64,000 bases of DNA from Bacteroidia bacterium (lineage in GTDB: Bacteria > Bacteroidota > Bacteroidia > J057). Shown one piece after another: positions 1 through 8,740 of this stretch (position 1 is the stretch's first letter; every line of letters begins with the position of its first letter). The notes beneath the pieces were generated by a model that was not told where the DNA came from, made no database searches, and saw only the letters and a program-made list of their open reading frames with translations. The stretch spans positions 54,441-118,440 of the forward strand of contig JAUIKF010000022.1 in NCBI GenBank assembly GCA_030430575.1, in the 5' to 3' direction. The translations under genes were made by a program, and so were the position numbers.

Positions 1-24
1 TTCTCTGAGTGAAACGGTCTCTTA

Positions 25-456
25 TCAGCCCGTGTGTCCAAACCCTCCAGATCCTCGGACAGTCTCTGAAAGCGCTTCCGCTACGCGCCAGTTGACATGT
101 TCATGTTTCGCGACGACCATCTGAGCAATACGCTCTCCTTGTACGATGGTAAAATCAGTCTTGCCGAGGTTGACAAGCAGTACCTGGACTTCTCCACGAT
201 AGTCTGCGTCGATCGTCCCAGGAGAGTTGAGGATGGTGACACCATGACGTAAGGCGAGGCCAGAGCGCGGGCGTATCTGCGCTTCATAGCCTTCTGGCAA
301 TTCGATGAAAAGCCCTGTCGGGATGAGTTTTCGCTCCCCTGGCCCCAAAATGATGGCTTCTTCATTATTGGCGCGAATATCCATGCCAGCAGACGCTGAG
401 GTAGCTTGTACTGGCAAAGGATTGGGGGATGTGTTGATGATGTTTACGTTTAGCAT
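25..456 (-). CDS. dut: dUTP diphosphatase
   Basis: Hydrolyses dUTP to dUMP and pyrophosphate, keeping uracil out of DNA and supplying dUMP for thymidylate synthesis. The 143-residue length is usual for the trimeric enzyme. All five family motifs are visible in order: [29 protein letters not shown] (with the catalytic Asp), GERIAQMVV, and the C-terminal [10 protein letters not shown] that closes over the substrate. It lies 3 bp downstream of the pterin dehydratase gene on the same strand, so the two are probably co-transcribed. Identification is secure. Confidence 0.97.
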   Translation of the reverse strand: MLNVNIINTSPNPLPVQATSASAGMDIRANNEEAIILGPGERKLIPTGLFIELPEGYEAQIRPRSGLALRHGVTILNSPGTIDADYRGEVQVLLVNLGKTDFTIVQGERIAQMVVAKHEHVNWRVAEALSETVRGSGGFGHTG

Positions 457-459
457 TGT

Positions 460-741
460 TTATTTCAATAGTCTTTCAATTTGGCCGGCGAGTGAAAAGT
501 CTTTATCCGTAAGCCCCCCAGCATCATGGGTGCTGAGACGGAGCTTCACTTTGTTATAGACGTTAAAAATCTCTGCATGGTGGTTGGCTTTCTCCGTTAA
601 TATTGCCAATCTGGTCAGAAATCCCATGGCATCAACGAAGTCCTGAAAGAGATATTCTTTCTCTATCCCCTGATCCTGATAGGCCCATCCAGCTAGTTCT
701 GCCAATTTTGGCGTTGCCTCTTCCAGTGTATAAGTTTTCAT
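460..741 (-). CDS. 4a-hydroxytetrahydrobiopterin dehydratase (pterin carbinolamine dehydratase)
   Basis: Small 93-residue enzyme that dehydrates 4a-hydroxytetrahydropterin, recycling the cofactor of aromatic amino acid hydroxylases. The family signature is intact: ExxKANHHAEIF, an aromatic residue in NVYNKV, then a His and Asp in STHDAGGLTDKD. It is the first gene of a two-gene minus-strand unit with dut. A -7 promoter element lies just upstream on the minus strand. No aromatic amino acid hydroxylase is seen in this window, so the physiological partner is elsewhere. Confidence 0.93.
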   Translation of the reverse strand: MKTYTLEEATPKLAELAGWAYQDQGIEKEYLFQDFVDAMGFLTRLAILTEKANHHAEIFNVYNKVKLRLSTHDAGGLTDKDFSLAGQIERLLK

Positions 742-756
742 TCCCTACTTTTTCGG

Positions 757-764
757 CAAATATA
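757..764 (-). promoter_or_regulatory. -7 promoter element for the pterin dehydratase/dut unit
   Basis: Minus-strand TATATTTG matches the Bacteroidota -7 consensus TAnnTTTG exactly and ends 15 bp before the ATG at 741. No convincing -33 TTG is found at the expected spacing, because that position falls at the edge of the long GC-rich repeat. Confidence 0.55.
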
Positions 765-781
765 AGAAGAAGATATGAGAC

Positions 782-963
782 GAGACCGCTCAGGCCGAAG
801 ACGGCCTTCGCTGCGGGACCGGTCGCCCTGCGGGCTCCCTGTGAGATCGTTCGCGCCTTCGGCCCTCACTGCGAGATCGCTCGCCTTTCAGGCTCGCTAC
901 GAGATTAAAGGCAGGACTTTTCTTAGTCTCGCAGCGAAGGCCGTCTTCGGCCTGAGCGGTCTC
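782..963. repeat. Long GC-rich inverted repeat, copy A
   Basis: The outer arms 782-815 and 930-963 are perfect 34-bp inverted repeats. The interior is built of iterated GAGAYCGYTCG-like units separated by short palindromic spacers. The left 39 bases (783-821) are identical to the left end of copy C (42012-42050). The central segment has TAAAGGCAGG (906-915), which occurs inverted in copy C. The element lies between divergent genes, 40 bp from one start codon and 24 bp from the other. The reading frame open through it from 775 is a by-product of the repeat and is not called as coding. Confidence 0.9.
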
Positions 964-987
964 ACTTCTTTTTCTTATCTTAATCCC

Positions 988-1632
988 ATGAAACGCTTTG
1001 GAATTGTGTTGCTCATATCCTGTCTTTCGCTAGTGTCTAGCGCACAGCGGAACCGAGTTTCACGGATAGATTTGAGAGATGAAGTATTGAAGGTAGAAAT
1101 GCTTTCTCCTTGGCTTGGGGGCGTGAGTCTCGGTTATGAATGGATGCTGAAACCAGGCTTAAATGCCGAAATAGGCCTCTGTGCCATCGGCAATGGGTTT
1201 GGGGAACTGGCCCAAGGGGTGCGAGGATTGGCCCTAAAAGCAGGTCCTAAGTTTCTGGTGGATTACTTCCGCCAGGCCGAAGACATGCAGCGATCCGAGC
1301 CCTTTGGAGGCTTATATATACAACCCTTATTGGTAGTGGTACACTTCAGGGGAGAAGGGAATTCTGTTACAGGGATGGATTTAGAAAATGGAACTTCTGC
1401 GGGGATTCTACTGATTTTTGGGGAGCAATGGGTGATTGGCAAACGATGGTTGCTGGATATAGGTGCGGGAGTAGGCGTGGGGACAGGCCGGATTAGGCGG
1501 GCATCCTCTCCCAGCCAGCCCGATGGGCGTCGCGACATCGGCTCCAATTATTATTATAGCCATATTTATCTTGGAAGCCAGCAACCTTTCACTTTTGCGG
1601 GGAACTTTTCGCTAGGGTACTTGATTCGGTGA
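988..1632 (+). CDS. Secreted hypothetical protein, probable outer-membrane beta-barrel
   Basis: A 214-residue protein with a signal peptide (MKRFGIVLLISCLSLVSSAQ). The body alternates glycine and aromatic or hydrophobic residues (LGGVSLGYEWML, LLDIGAGVGVGTGRI) and ends in a Phe/Tyr-rich strand (FAGNFSLGYLIR), as in small Bacteroidota outer-membrane barrels. I do not recognise a specific family. The frame is open back to 775, but residues before the ATG at 988 would be encoded by the GC-rich repeat, and the signal peptide begins exactly at 988. A weak -7-like TATCTTAA lies at 977-984. Confidence 0.75.
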   Translation: MKRFGIVLLISCLSLVSSAQRNRVSRIDLRDEVLKVEMLSPWLGGVSLGYEWMLKPGLNAEIGLCAIGNGFGELAQGVRGLALKAGPKFLVDYFRQAEDMQRSEPFGGLYIQPLLVVVHFRGEGNSVTGMDLENGTSAGILLIFGEQWVIGKRWLLDIGAGVGVGTGRIRRASSPSQPDGRRDIGSNYYYSHIYLGSQQPFTFAGNFSLGYLIR

Positions 1633-1634
1633 AG

Positions 1635-1675
1635 AAAATGAGTGGATGATAGAATGAGTGAATGATAGAGGATTT
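1635..1675. repeat. Short GATAGAATGAGTG-type direct repeat
   Basis: The gap between two convergent genes contains tandem variants of (ga)atgagtggatgatag. The same unit recurs in three tandem copies at 40147-40196, upstream of a nucleotidyltransferase gene. No coding potential or terminator stem is apparent here. Confidence 0.55.
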
Positions 1676-1692
1676 TGGAGACTTCTCCATTT

Positions 1693-2580
1693 TTACCTCT
1701 CTTCCTCCAGCATCTTACGGTACTTTTGTAGCTCAACTCGCCGCTTGTCACTTACCCTGGGATAGTGCATATCCATATTATGGAGTTCGGTAAGGATGAT
1801 TTGTGAGACCATGAGGCGCATGTTCTTTTTGTCGTCAGCAGGGATGACATGCCAAGGGGCGAAAGGATTGGAAGTGGCGTTGATAGCTGCTTCATAGGCC
1901 TCCATATAGTTGTCCCAATAGCCCCGCTCCTTTATGTCTGCTTCTGAAAATTTCCAGTTTTTTGCATGCTCGTCTATGCGTGAAAGGAACCGCTGACGCT
2001 GCTCTTCTTTGGAGATATTGAGGAAAAATTTCAGGATGCGGAAGCCTTGCCTATGGGCATATAGCTCAAAATTGGCGATATCTTCATATCGCTTCTGGAA
2101 TAGGCCGTCGAGGTCTTGGATATATTCTTTTGGGATACGTTGGTAGTTTGTTACAATTTTTGGATGCACCTTTACTACAAGTACCTCTTCATAATAAGAA
2201 CGGTTAAAAATGCCAATATGGCCTCGTCGGGGCATCCATCGACTCGTTCGCCACAGGAAGTCGCGATCTAGTTCGTTCTCAGAAGGCTTTTTGAAGGAAT
2301 GAATCTCAACTCCATGAGGATTGACCCCAGACATCACATGCTTGATGGTCCCATCTTTCCCTGCCGCATCCATTGCCTGGAATATCAGCAATAGTCCATA
2401 GCGGTTATGGGCATACATCATGTTTTGTAATTCATCTATCTCATCATGAAACTCACCTAACATGTCCTTATAGTGTCCTTTGTCCTGGTATAAGGGCTTT
2501 ATCTTTGTAGGCATTTGAGAACGGGAAAAAGGCTTTTCTCCCTTAAATGTATAAGGTTGGGGGTCAAATGATAGTTTCAT
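1693..2580 (-). CDS. Polyphosphate kinase 2 family protein (polyphosphate:nucleotide phosphotransferase)
   Basis: Transfers phosphate between polyphosphate and nucleotides in the cytoplasm. The 295-residue protein has the PPK2 P-loop FQAMDAAGKDGTIKH, the downstream SGVNPHGVEIHSFKKP and the lid-type motif FNRSYYEEVLVVKVHP. The arrangement resembles single-domain class I/III PPK2 enzymes; AMP, ADP or GDP preference cannot be read here. The frame is open to 2637, but the added residues are encoded by low-complexity aaaatgaaaat DNA, so the ATG at 2578-2580 (MKLSFDPQPYTF) is preferred. It lies 57 bp downstream of the DUF4340 gene on the same strand. Confidence 0.92.
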   Translation of the reverse strand: MKLSFDPQPYTFKGEKPFSRSQMPTKIKPLYQDKGHYKDMLGEFHDEIDELQNMMYAHNRYGLLLIFQAMDAAGKDGTIKHVMSGVNPHGVEIHSFKKPSENELDRDFLWRTSRWMPRRGHIGIFNRSYYEEVLVVKVHPKIVTNYQRIPKEYIQDLDGLFQKRYEDIANFELYAHRQGFRILKFFLNISKEEQRQRFLSRIDEHAKNWKFSEADIKERGYWDNYMEAYEAAINATSNPFAPWHVIPADDKKNMRLMVSQIILTELHNMDMHYPRVSDKRRVELQKYRKMLEEER

Positions 2581-2637
2581 GGATGGGGGATCAAAATGAA
2601 AATTAAAATGAAAATAATGTCGCTTGCTTTGCCCCAA

Positions 2638-3609
2638 TTAATAAAAATCTTCCTTCTTCTTCAAAAACTTATCGATCACAAAGTGCTGAACTGTGAGTAA
2701 ATCCCCTTCGCCTTCTATCCATCCAAAAAAGTTGTTCAGGTTGTCGGTTCGTTCAAAGAGGAAAAAACGACGCTGGCTGCCATCCTGATAGCTGAGTTGG
2801 AAAGTAATATCAGGAAGCAGGGTTTTGAGGGTATCTATCTTATTGGGGAAATTCTCCTCGGCAAAAGACTCCCCATATATTTTTCCCTGAAACTGACTCA
2901 GGTAAGCTGCTACTTTTGCACTGTCGAGTACGCGCTCCTCTCCTGGTATCTCCCATCCATCCCCTTGGCGTTGTAAGGTGAAAGATGCCTCAGGCTCTTT
3001 GTAGAGGATCGCTACAGCTTGGAGTGCATCAGGTTTCGCATTGAAAAGCAAGTTTTCCCGCCAAAGGTTAAAGTCCAAGGAGAAACGCGCATTGAGATAC
3101 CCTTCCACGCCAGGGATATGGACTACCTGCGGCTGGCCTTCACACCAGGCTGGCAGGTCTCCAGTCATGCGCATGACCGTCCCAAGGGCATCCTTGGTCT
3201 GCGTCCCTATCTGAAAGGATTTGATCATCCCTTTTTCCGAAAATACTTCGACTTGCATATGGCTTCGCTTCAGCAAGGCAGTTGCTTTGTCGCGACTCTT
3301 TTCAGAGAGGGTGCGGCGGACGCGGATGAGGGCAAATGTTTCCAGCAAGGTTTTGACATGGCTATCCACGGCTTTATAGCCTCCATTAAACACCCAGTCG
3401 CCAGGCCCTCGACGATCTAGCAAAATCTGTTCGCGTGGCTCTCCTTCATAGAAATACTGGAGGTTGATCCTGCGAATGGAAGCCGTGTCTTTTACGGCAA
3501 AGTCAATGGACTCTTTGCATTGACTGCTGTCGCTACGATCGTATAAGAAAGCAAAATATCCCCCCGCGAGGATAGATAGAATGCCGAGCAGAATTAATGT
3601 TTTTTTCAT
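2638..3609 (-). CDS. DUF4340-type membrane-anchored protein
   Basis: A 323-residue protein with one N-terminal hydrophobic segment (about residues 4-22) and a large extracytoplasmic part with two related halves. The DUF4340 pattern is visible: FAVKDTASIRRINL, DWVFNGGYKAVDSHVKTLLETF, then WRENLLFNAKPDALQAVAILY. Family members usually sit beside ABC-type gliding genes (gldA, gldF/gldG-like), acting in an unknown periplasmic role. Here gldA is 357 bp upstream on the same strand, but the expected permease and GldG-like genes are missing between them. The function itself is inferred from context. Confidence 0.75.
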   Translation of the reverse strand: MKKTLILLGILSILAGGYFAFLYDRSDSSQCKESIDFAVKDTASIRRINLQYFYEGEPREQILLDRRGPGDWVFNGGYKAVDSHVKTLLETFALIRVRRTLSEKSRDKATALLKRSHMQVEVFSEKGMIKSFQIGTQTKDALGTVMRMTGDLPAWCEGQPQVVHIPGVEGYLNARFSLDFNLWRENLLFNAKPDALQAVAILYKEPEASFTLQRQGDGWEIPGEERVLDSAKVAAYLSQFQGKIYGESFAEENFPNKIDTLKTLLPDITFQLSYQDGSQRRFFLFERTDNLNNFFGWIEGEGDLLTVQHFVIDKFLKKKEDFY

Positions 3610-3966
3610 AAAAATGGGTCAGAAGGAGTTTCAATGAAAGTTCAAGTTCAAACTCAAGCTCAAAAAATGGTTCATCGAGACTTTTAGTGGAGGAGTTCCT
3701 TTACCCCTGAAAATCTGCCACAGATTACACGGATTTATACAGATTAGAGAAAAAAATCCGTGAGAATCTGTGTAATCCGTGGCTTATTCTTATTGTTCCT
3801 CTAAAGTCTTAGATGAGCCATAAAAAATCTAGGTCCCAATTTAGCCACAATGATTGACCTGGCAACAACAAAATTGGAGTTGGATTACAAAAGATTGCAG
3901 AATATCGAACAATGATTGATGAAGTGTAATCAGTAATTAATAATCTATCAATCAATAATTTCATTA
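3610..3966. other. 357-bp gap between gldA and the DUF4340 gene
   Basis: No reading frame in this gap looks like a gene. It contains a low-complexity ttcaagttcaaactcaagctcaaa run (3640-3664), the imperfect palindrome at 3718-3782, and an AT-rich stretch with repeated attaatcaatcaataat motifs next to the gldA stop. Gliding ABC permease genes often occupy the equivalent place in relatives. Confidence 0.6.
3718..3782. repeat. Imperfect intergenic palindrome (CACAGATTACACGGATT type)
   Basis: Arms CCACAGATTACACGGATTT (3718-3736) and GAATCTGTGTAATCCGTGG (3764-3782), with adjacent AAATCCGTGAG and ATACAGATT, form a long imperfect hairpin in which ACGGATT and CTGTGTAAT alternate. I recall this word as a recurrent intergenic repeat in many environmental genomes. 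The A/T-rich flanks would make it a weak bidirectional terminator at best. Confidence 0.75.
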
Positions 3967-4881
3967 TTACTTGGTCAGCTTTCTGAAAGCCTCTTCCAAG
4001 CTGAATCGTTCCCGATTCATAGAGAGAATCACATTTTCCTGCGCAACACATTCGCTGAATAAGGCAGGACGGATGTCTACATCCGGGGAGGTAAAAAGCT
4101 GAAAATTCGTTTCATCCTTTTGCTCCACCCGCTTCCAGCCTTCCGCTTGGGCTAATTCGGAAAAGTCAAATCCTGGAGATAAAAACTCCACTTGTACGAG
4201 GGTCTCGTCATTTGTCAGAAGATCTAGGCCTTCTGTGCTGGAATCAGCTACTATTTTGCCTTGGTTGATGATGATCACCCGGTCGGCAATGGCTTCTACT
4301 TCCGATAGGATGTGAGAGGAAAAGATGACTGTTTTGTTGCTGCCTACTTCACGGATGAGGTTGCGAATATCTACGATCTGGTTGGGGTCTAGTCCGCTGG
4401 TAGGCTCATCGAGTATAAGGACTTCGGGATCGTGAATCAAGGCTTGAGCGAGTCCCACTCGCTGGCGGTAGCCTTTGGATAGCATGCTGATCTTCTTGTG
4501 CTGCTCGCGCCCGAGGCCCGTCATCTCAATGACTTCAGAGATCCGTTTGGTTACTTTTTTCTTATCTAGCTCATATACTTTTGCCACAAACTTCAAGAAC
4601 TCATGTACATACATATCCAGGTACAGCGGATTGTGTTCTGGGAGGTAGCCGATCCGCCGACGGATTTCGAGGCCATGGTCGACGATATTGTAATCGTCCA
4701 AGGTGACGGTGCCTGACGTAGGAGGCATGAAGCAGGTGATAATCTTCATCGTGGTGGTTTTTCCTGCACCGTTGGGGCCTAGAAACCCCAGAATTTCGCC
4801 TGTCGCCACGTCAAAGGACAAGTCATCTATGGCACGTTGTGTGTTATATACTTTGGTGAGTTGCTGGACAGAGATTGCCAT
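3967..4881 (-). CDS. gldA: Gliding motility ABC transporter ATP-binding protein GldA
   Basis: A 304-residue ABC ATPase with Walker A (GPNGAGKTT), Q-loop region (GYLPEHNPLYLDMYV), signature (SKGYRQRVGLAQAL), Walker B (VLILDEPTSGLD) and H-loop (SSHILSEVEA), followed by a C-terminal domain of about 80 residues. Length and C-terminal extension match GldA, which with GldF and GldG forms an ABC transporter supporting gliding and type IX secretion. No permease gene is adjacent. A minus-strand TAGTTTCG at 4906-4913 resembles the -7 element. It could be a related ABC-2 exporter ATPase of other function. Confidence 0.85.
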   Translation of the reverse strand: MAISVQQLTKVYNTQRAIDDLSFDVATGEILGFLGPNGAGKTTTMKIITCFMPPTSGTVTLDDYNIVDHGLEIRRRIGYLPEHNPLYLDMYVHEFLKFVAKVYELDKKKVTKRISEVIEMTGLGREQHKKISMLSKGYRQRVGLAQALIHDPEVLILDEPTSGLDPNQIVDIRNLIREVGSNKTVIFSSHILSEVEAIADRVIIINQGKIVADSSTEGLDLLTNDETLVQVEFLSPGFDFSELAQAEGWKRVEQKDETNFQLFTSPDVDIRPALFSECVAQENVILSMNRERFSLEEAFRKLTK

Positions 4882-4956
4882 GATTTGATTTTTGATATGT
4901 TTAGCCGAAACTAGGAAAGATTTACTAATATTGAAGAAATAAATCCAAACACGCCT

Positions 4957-6693
4957 ATGGCCCCAAGACTGTTACCCCTTTTTTTTATTGCCATTCTTCT
5001 TTTTTCCTGCCAATCTTCTTCTACAGAACCTGCCTCCAGTCAGGTCGTGATTCGCATCGCTTCAGAGCCCAAAAGCCTGCATCCCGTAAATGGGCAGTCA
5101 GGCCTCCGAGTAGAAATACTGTCCATTACTTGTCAGCACCTGGTGCGGCTAGACCCTGTCACCCAAGAGCCGACTCCTTTATTGGCCAAGGCATTGCCTA
5201 CGGTCTCAGAAGATGGGCTTGTCTATACCTATGAATTGGATTCATTGGCTGCATGGGATGATGGACACCCCATTCTCGCTACAGATGTAGACTTTTCCCT
5301 TAAGGCCGCTGCCAACCCCATCAACACCATTCAGGCCGGTAAAACGGTCTACGAGCATATTGAGCGATTGGAACTGCACCCGGAGAACGAAAGAAAGCTC
5401 AGTCTCATTATGAAAGAGCGCTATGTCGGGAATCCGTATGTGGTGCATAGTTTCTATATCATCGACAAGCGTTTTTTTGATCCTGAAGGGGTATTAGATA
5501 GCATTACGATAGAAAAATTGCTGGACCCCAACGGCCCTGTCGTTCAAGATTCGAATGTGATCAAGTGGTCTGCTGAGTTTAACGATGCGAAGTATAACCG
5601 CGATCCTGCTTATATGAAAGGCACTTCGGGGCCTTATGAAGTGACGGATTGGATTCCCAATCAGCAGATTATTCTGTCGCGACGTGAAAATTATTGGGGA
5701 AAAAACAGGCCTGAACATTATCATAGCCAACATCCTGACAAAATCATTTTTAAGGCAATAACAGATGAAAATTCTTTGGCCCTACAAATCAAACAAGGGG
5801 AAATAGATGTAGCTACCCTGTTGCCATCAAGTGTGTATAGGCAGTTGGTAGAAAATGAAGAAGTGCCAAAATCCTATCATTTGGGGTATAGACATCGTTA
5901 TTCCTATACCTATGTAGGACTGAACCTACGGCCTGATGGAATCGCACATCGTCCTATTTTTTCGGATAAAAAGGTACGTCGTGCGCTCAGCTATGTGATG
6001 CCCGTTGACGAAATCATTCGGGATTTCTATCACGGGGATGCGAAGCGTGTCGTCTCGCCTGTAGCTATGTCCAGCCCAGATTATAATCAGCATATCCAAC
6101 CCCTTCCTTTTTTGCCAGACAGTGCCATCAGCTTGCTAGAAGCTGCAGGGTGGAAAGACAGCGACGGCGATTTGGTGCGTGATAAGCGCATCTCAGGAGA
6201 ACTAGTACCGTTGTCATTCAAATTGTCCTATCCTGCTGGGGTACAGTCATTGGTGGATATGGTGGAACGCATTACCGATGCTGCCATGAAGGTAGGCATG
6301 GAGATCGAGCCTGATCCTGTGAATATGATGGTCCTCCAGACCAAATTGCTCAACCGCGACTACGACGCGCTGATGGTAGGGTCTTCAACCACTATTTTGC
6401 CCTATGATTTTAAGCAATTGTGGGCAACTGAAAGCATCGCTGCCGGTACCAATTTTTTTGGGTTTAGTAACCACGAGGTTGACAGCCTCATCGAGGTTTC
6501 CAATAGAGCCCTCCACCCCAAACGGCGAAAGGTATTGGTAGACCGCATACAAGAGATCTTGTATGAGGAGCAGCCGGTAATTTTCTTCTTTAATCCCCCC
6601 AATTATATGATCGCCCATAAACGGTTTGACCATGCAGAGATGCATGTCATGCGCCCCCATATTTTATGCAATTATTTGAAATTGAAGAATTGA
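4957..6693 (+). CDS. ABC transporter substrate-binding lipoprotein, family 5
   Basis: A 578-residue periplasmic binding protein of the oligopeptide/nickel type (SBP_bac_5). An N-terminal signal ends in the lipobox LFSC (Cys18), predicting a lipid anchor. Family features include IRIASEPKSLHPVNG, YELDSLAAWDDGHPILATDV and GTSGPYEVTDWIPNQQIILSR. The adjacent gene at 6773 encodes a close paralogue of almost the same length. No permease or ATPase partner of this transporter family is in the window; the divergent gldA is a different ABC class. The ligand cannot be predicted. Confidence 0.88.
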   Translation: MAPRLLPLFFIAILLFSCQSSSTEPASSQVVIRIASEPKSLHPVNGQSGLRVEILSITCQHLVRLDPVTQEPTPLLAKALPTVSEDGLVYTYELDSLAAWDDGHPILATDVDFSLKAAANPINTIQAGKTVYEHIERLELHPENERKLSLIMKERYVGNPYVVHSFYIIDKRFFDPEGVLDSITIEKLLDPNGPVVQDSNVIKWSAEFNDAKYNRDPAYMKGTSGPYEVTDWIPNQQIILSRRENYWGKNRPEHYHSQHPDKIIFKAITDENSLALQIKQGEIDVATLLPSSVYRQLVENEEVPKSYHLGYRHRYSYTYVGLNLRPDGIAHRPIFSDKKVRRALSYVMPVDEIIRDFYHGDAKRVVSPVAMSSPDYNQHIQPLPFLPDSAISLLEAAGWKDSDGDLVRDKRISGELVPLSFKLSYPAGVQSLVDMVERITDAAMKVGMEIEPDPVNMMVLQTKLLNRDYDALMVGSSTTILPYDFKQLWATESIAAGTNFFGFSNHEVDSLIEVSNRALHPKRRKVLVDRIQEILYEEQPVIFFFNPPNYMIAHKRFDHAEMHVMRPHILCNYLKLKN

Positions 6694-6772
6694 GGCCTTC
6701 TTCAATATTTACCTATATTTAGGGTGCCAAACTTATTTTATTCCGAAAACAGCTTTCTCAATAACTTTCATC

Positions 6773-8506
6773 ATGAGATTTCCTTGCTTCTTGCTCATCA
6801 TATTGCTCCTACTTTCCTATGCCTGTAATGAGGATAAAAGCACAAGCGATGTACCCAAGAACATCGTTGTACAGATTCTCTCTGAGCCACGAAGCCTTCA
6901 CCCGGTCAATAGTGCCACATCTGGTGCGAGTACCAGCATCCGTTTCTTCACCACCCAAAGACTCACCTTTACGGACCCTGTCACAAAAGCATTGACCCCA
7001 CAATTGGCCGCTGGACTTCCTGAAATCTCTGATGATGGGCTCCGCTATACCTATGAGATAGATCCCGCTGCAAAGTGGGGAGATGGAGGCCCCATCGTCG
7101 CAGAAGACATCTTGTTTTCGATTAAAGCAGCTACTTCTCCCTTAGTAAATTTGCAGACGATCCGTTCAGTGGCAGGGAATATAGTAGACGTCGAAGTGGA
7201 CCCCACCAATGACCGCAAACTGACTCTGGTCATGCGGGAGCGCTATATCGCCAATTCCTATATTGTCAATGACATCAGTATTTTGGATAAACGCTTTTTT
7301 GATCCTGAAGGGCTTCTGGACAAATTTAGCGTAGCAGAAATCATGAAGGAAGAGACAACGGTAGGGCAGGATTCCAATATGATTCGCTTTGCCGCGAATT
7401 TCAATGATGCCAAATATGGTCAAAACCTTGAATTCCTGGGGGGGACTTCTGGCCCTTATCAAGTGACCAATTGGATTCCGCAGCAGCAGGTGATCTTGTC
7501 AAAGGTGGATAATTATTGGGGAAAAGGGAAAACCAGCCATTTCCACCAACAAAATACAGACAAGATTATTTTTAAGGTAATCACAGACGACAATTCGCTT
7601 CAGCTGCAGATCAAGCAGCAGGAAATAGATGTTGCTACTCGCATCAACAATCAGAGCTTTGAAAGCCTCCTAAAAAATGAAACTGCTCCGCAATTTTACG
7701 ATATTGATGCGCGTCCGCGAAATTCGCAACTCTTTGTTGGGTACAACAACCGTCCGGATGGCAACCGTGCGCCGATCTTCTCAGATAGGAAAGTGCGCAT
7801 AGCTTGTGCCTTTGTGTGTCCGATAGAGGATCTCATAGAAGACTTCTATGGGGGACGCGCGCCTCGCATCAATAGCCCCGTGCCTATCTCTAGTGCAAAT
7901 TACCACCATGGATTGACGCCCCTCCCATTCAGTGAAGACAGTGCCAAAAAGTGGCTAGACGCAGCGGGTTGGGTAGATACTGACAATGATTTGATTAGGG
8001 ATAAAGTGGTCGCTGGAGAAAAAATCCCGCTCCGCTTCCAGCTTACGTTCCCGGCAGGTAGCCAGACTGTTCAAAATATGGCAGATTTGGTCATCGCTGC
8101 TTATGAGAAAGTAGGGATGAAAGTAGAATCTAATCCAGTAGATGCACGTACCCTCCCAAATGTCTTGCGGAATCGTGAATTCGATGCCATTTTGACAGCC
8201 TTTCAGTATGGCTATGTGCCCTATGATTTCAAGCAACTATGGACCACAGGAAGCCTGGAGACTCGCGACAATTACTTTGGATTTAGCAATTTGGAGCTGG
8301 ACAAATTGAGTGAAGAGGCGCGTATCGAACTAGACCCTGCTCGCCGCAAAGTGCTCATGCACCAGATTCAAGAAATCCTTTACCACGAAATGCCTACCAC
8401 TTTTATCTGCAATCTCACCACCAACATCGCCATCCATAAGCGCTTCAAAGACGCCCAAATGTGCGAAATGAATCCCTATGTGATGGTGAATGCGTTGCAG
8501 GAGTAG
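6773..8506 (+). CDS. ABC transporter substrate-binding lipoprotein, family 5 (tandem paralogue)
   Basis: A 577-residue SBP_bac_5 lipoprotein with lipobox SYAC (Cys18) and the same motif order as its upstream neighbour: VQILSEPRSLHPVNS, YEIDPAAKWGDGGPIVAEDI, GTSGPYQVTNWIPQQQVILSK. The two genes evidently arose by tandem duplication and are separated by 79 bp, so they may be co-transcribed or have separate promoters. Differences in the middle region (for example RGGRAPRIN here against HGDAKRVV upstream) suggest the ligands or partners may have diverged. Confidence 0.87.
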   Translation: MRFPCFLLIILLLLSYACNEDKSTSDVPKNIVVQILSEPRSLHPVNSATSGASTSIRFFTTQRLTFTDPVTKALTPQLAAGLPEISDDGLRYTYEIDPAAKWGDGGPIVAEDILFSIKAATSPLVNLQTIRSVAGNIVDVEVDPTNDRKLTLVMRERYIANSYIVNDISILDKRFFDPEGLLDKFSVAEIMKEETTVGQDSNMIRFAANFNDAKYGQNLEFLGGTSGPYQVTNWIPQQQVILSKVDNYWGKGKTSHFHQQNTDKIIFKVITDDNSLQLQIKQQEIDVATRINNQSFESLLKNETAPQFYDIDARPRNSQLFVGYNNRPDGNRAPIFSDRKVRIACAFVCPIEDLIEDFYGGRAPRINSPVPISSANYHHGLTPLPFSEDSAKKWLDAAGWVDTDNDLIRDKVVAGEKIPLRFQLTFPAGSQTVQNMADLVIAAYEKVGMKVESNPVDARTLPNVLRNREFDAILTAFQYGYVPYDFKQLWTTGSLETRDNYFGFSNLELDKLSEEARIELDPARRKVLMHQIQEILYHEMPTTFICNLTTNIAIHKRFKDAQMCEMNPYVMVNALQE

Positions 8507-8533
8507 GAGATTATTCCCCTTTCGCTTTATGAT

Positions 8534-8628
8534 AAAGTAAAAATAATCAACAAGAAACAAGGAAGTATTAAGGAGAGAGAAGATACTTACTTTTTACTTT
8601 TCAATTCCTTGTTCGTTATTTTTACTTT
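8534..8628. repeat. Long AT-rich inverted repeat downstream of the binding-protein pair
   Basis: AAAGTAAAAATAA (8534-8546) and AACAAGGAA (8556-8564) are complementary to TTCCTTGTT (8605-8613) and TTATTTTTACTTT (8616-8628), and AAGTAT pairs with ATACTT within. The structure follows the stop codon at 8506 and probably forms a transcript-end hairpin. A similar aacaaggaacaag word occurs near 63263. Confidence 0.6.
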
Positions 8629-8696
8629 TCTCAAGTATGAATGGATTTTTTCCTTAGAGAGTTCGAGGGATATGAAAATAAACTAAGGCTAACCCT

Positions 8697-8726
8697 TTGC
8701 GCTTTTCTTCGTTTATCTTAACTTTG
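8697..8726 (+). promoter_or_regulatory. Promoter for the membrane protein/regulator pair
   Basis: TTG at 8697-8699 and TAACTTTG at 8719-8726 match the Bacteroidota -33/-7 consensus with 19 bp between them. The -7 box ends 14 bp before the ATG at 8741, so the leader would be short. Confidence 0.65.
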
Positions 8727-8740
8727 AATAACAAAGTACT

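Noticed and set aside
782..963. CRISPR array in the repeat-unit clusters
   Set aside because: The units are short, palindromic and of irregular spacing, the spacers are themselves palindromic, and there are no cas genes.
603..987. Open plus-strand frames running through repeat copy A
   Set aside because: They follow from the stop-poor composition of the GC-rich repeat; no homology or start signals support them, and the real signal peptide begins at 988.
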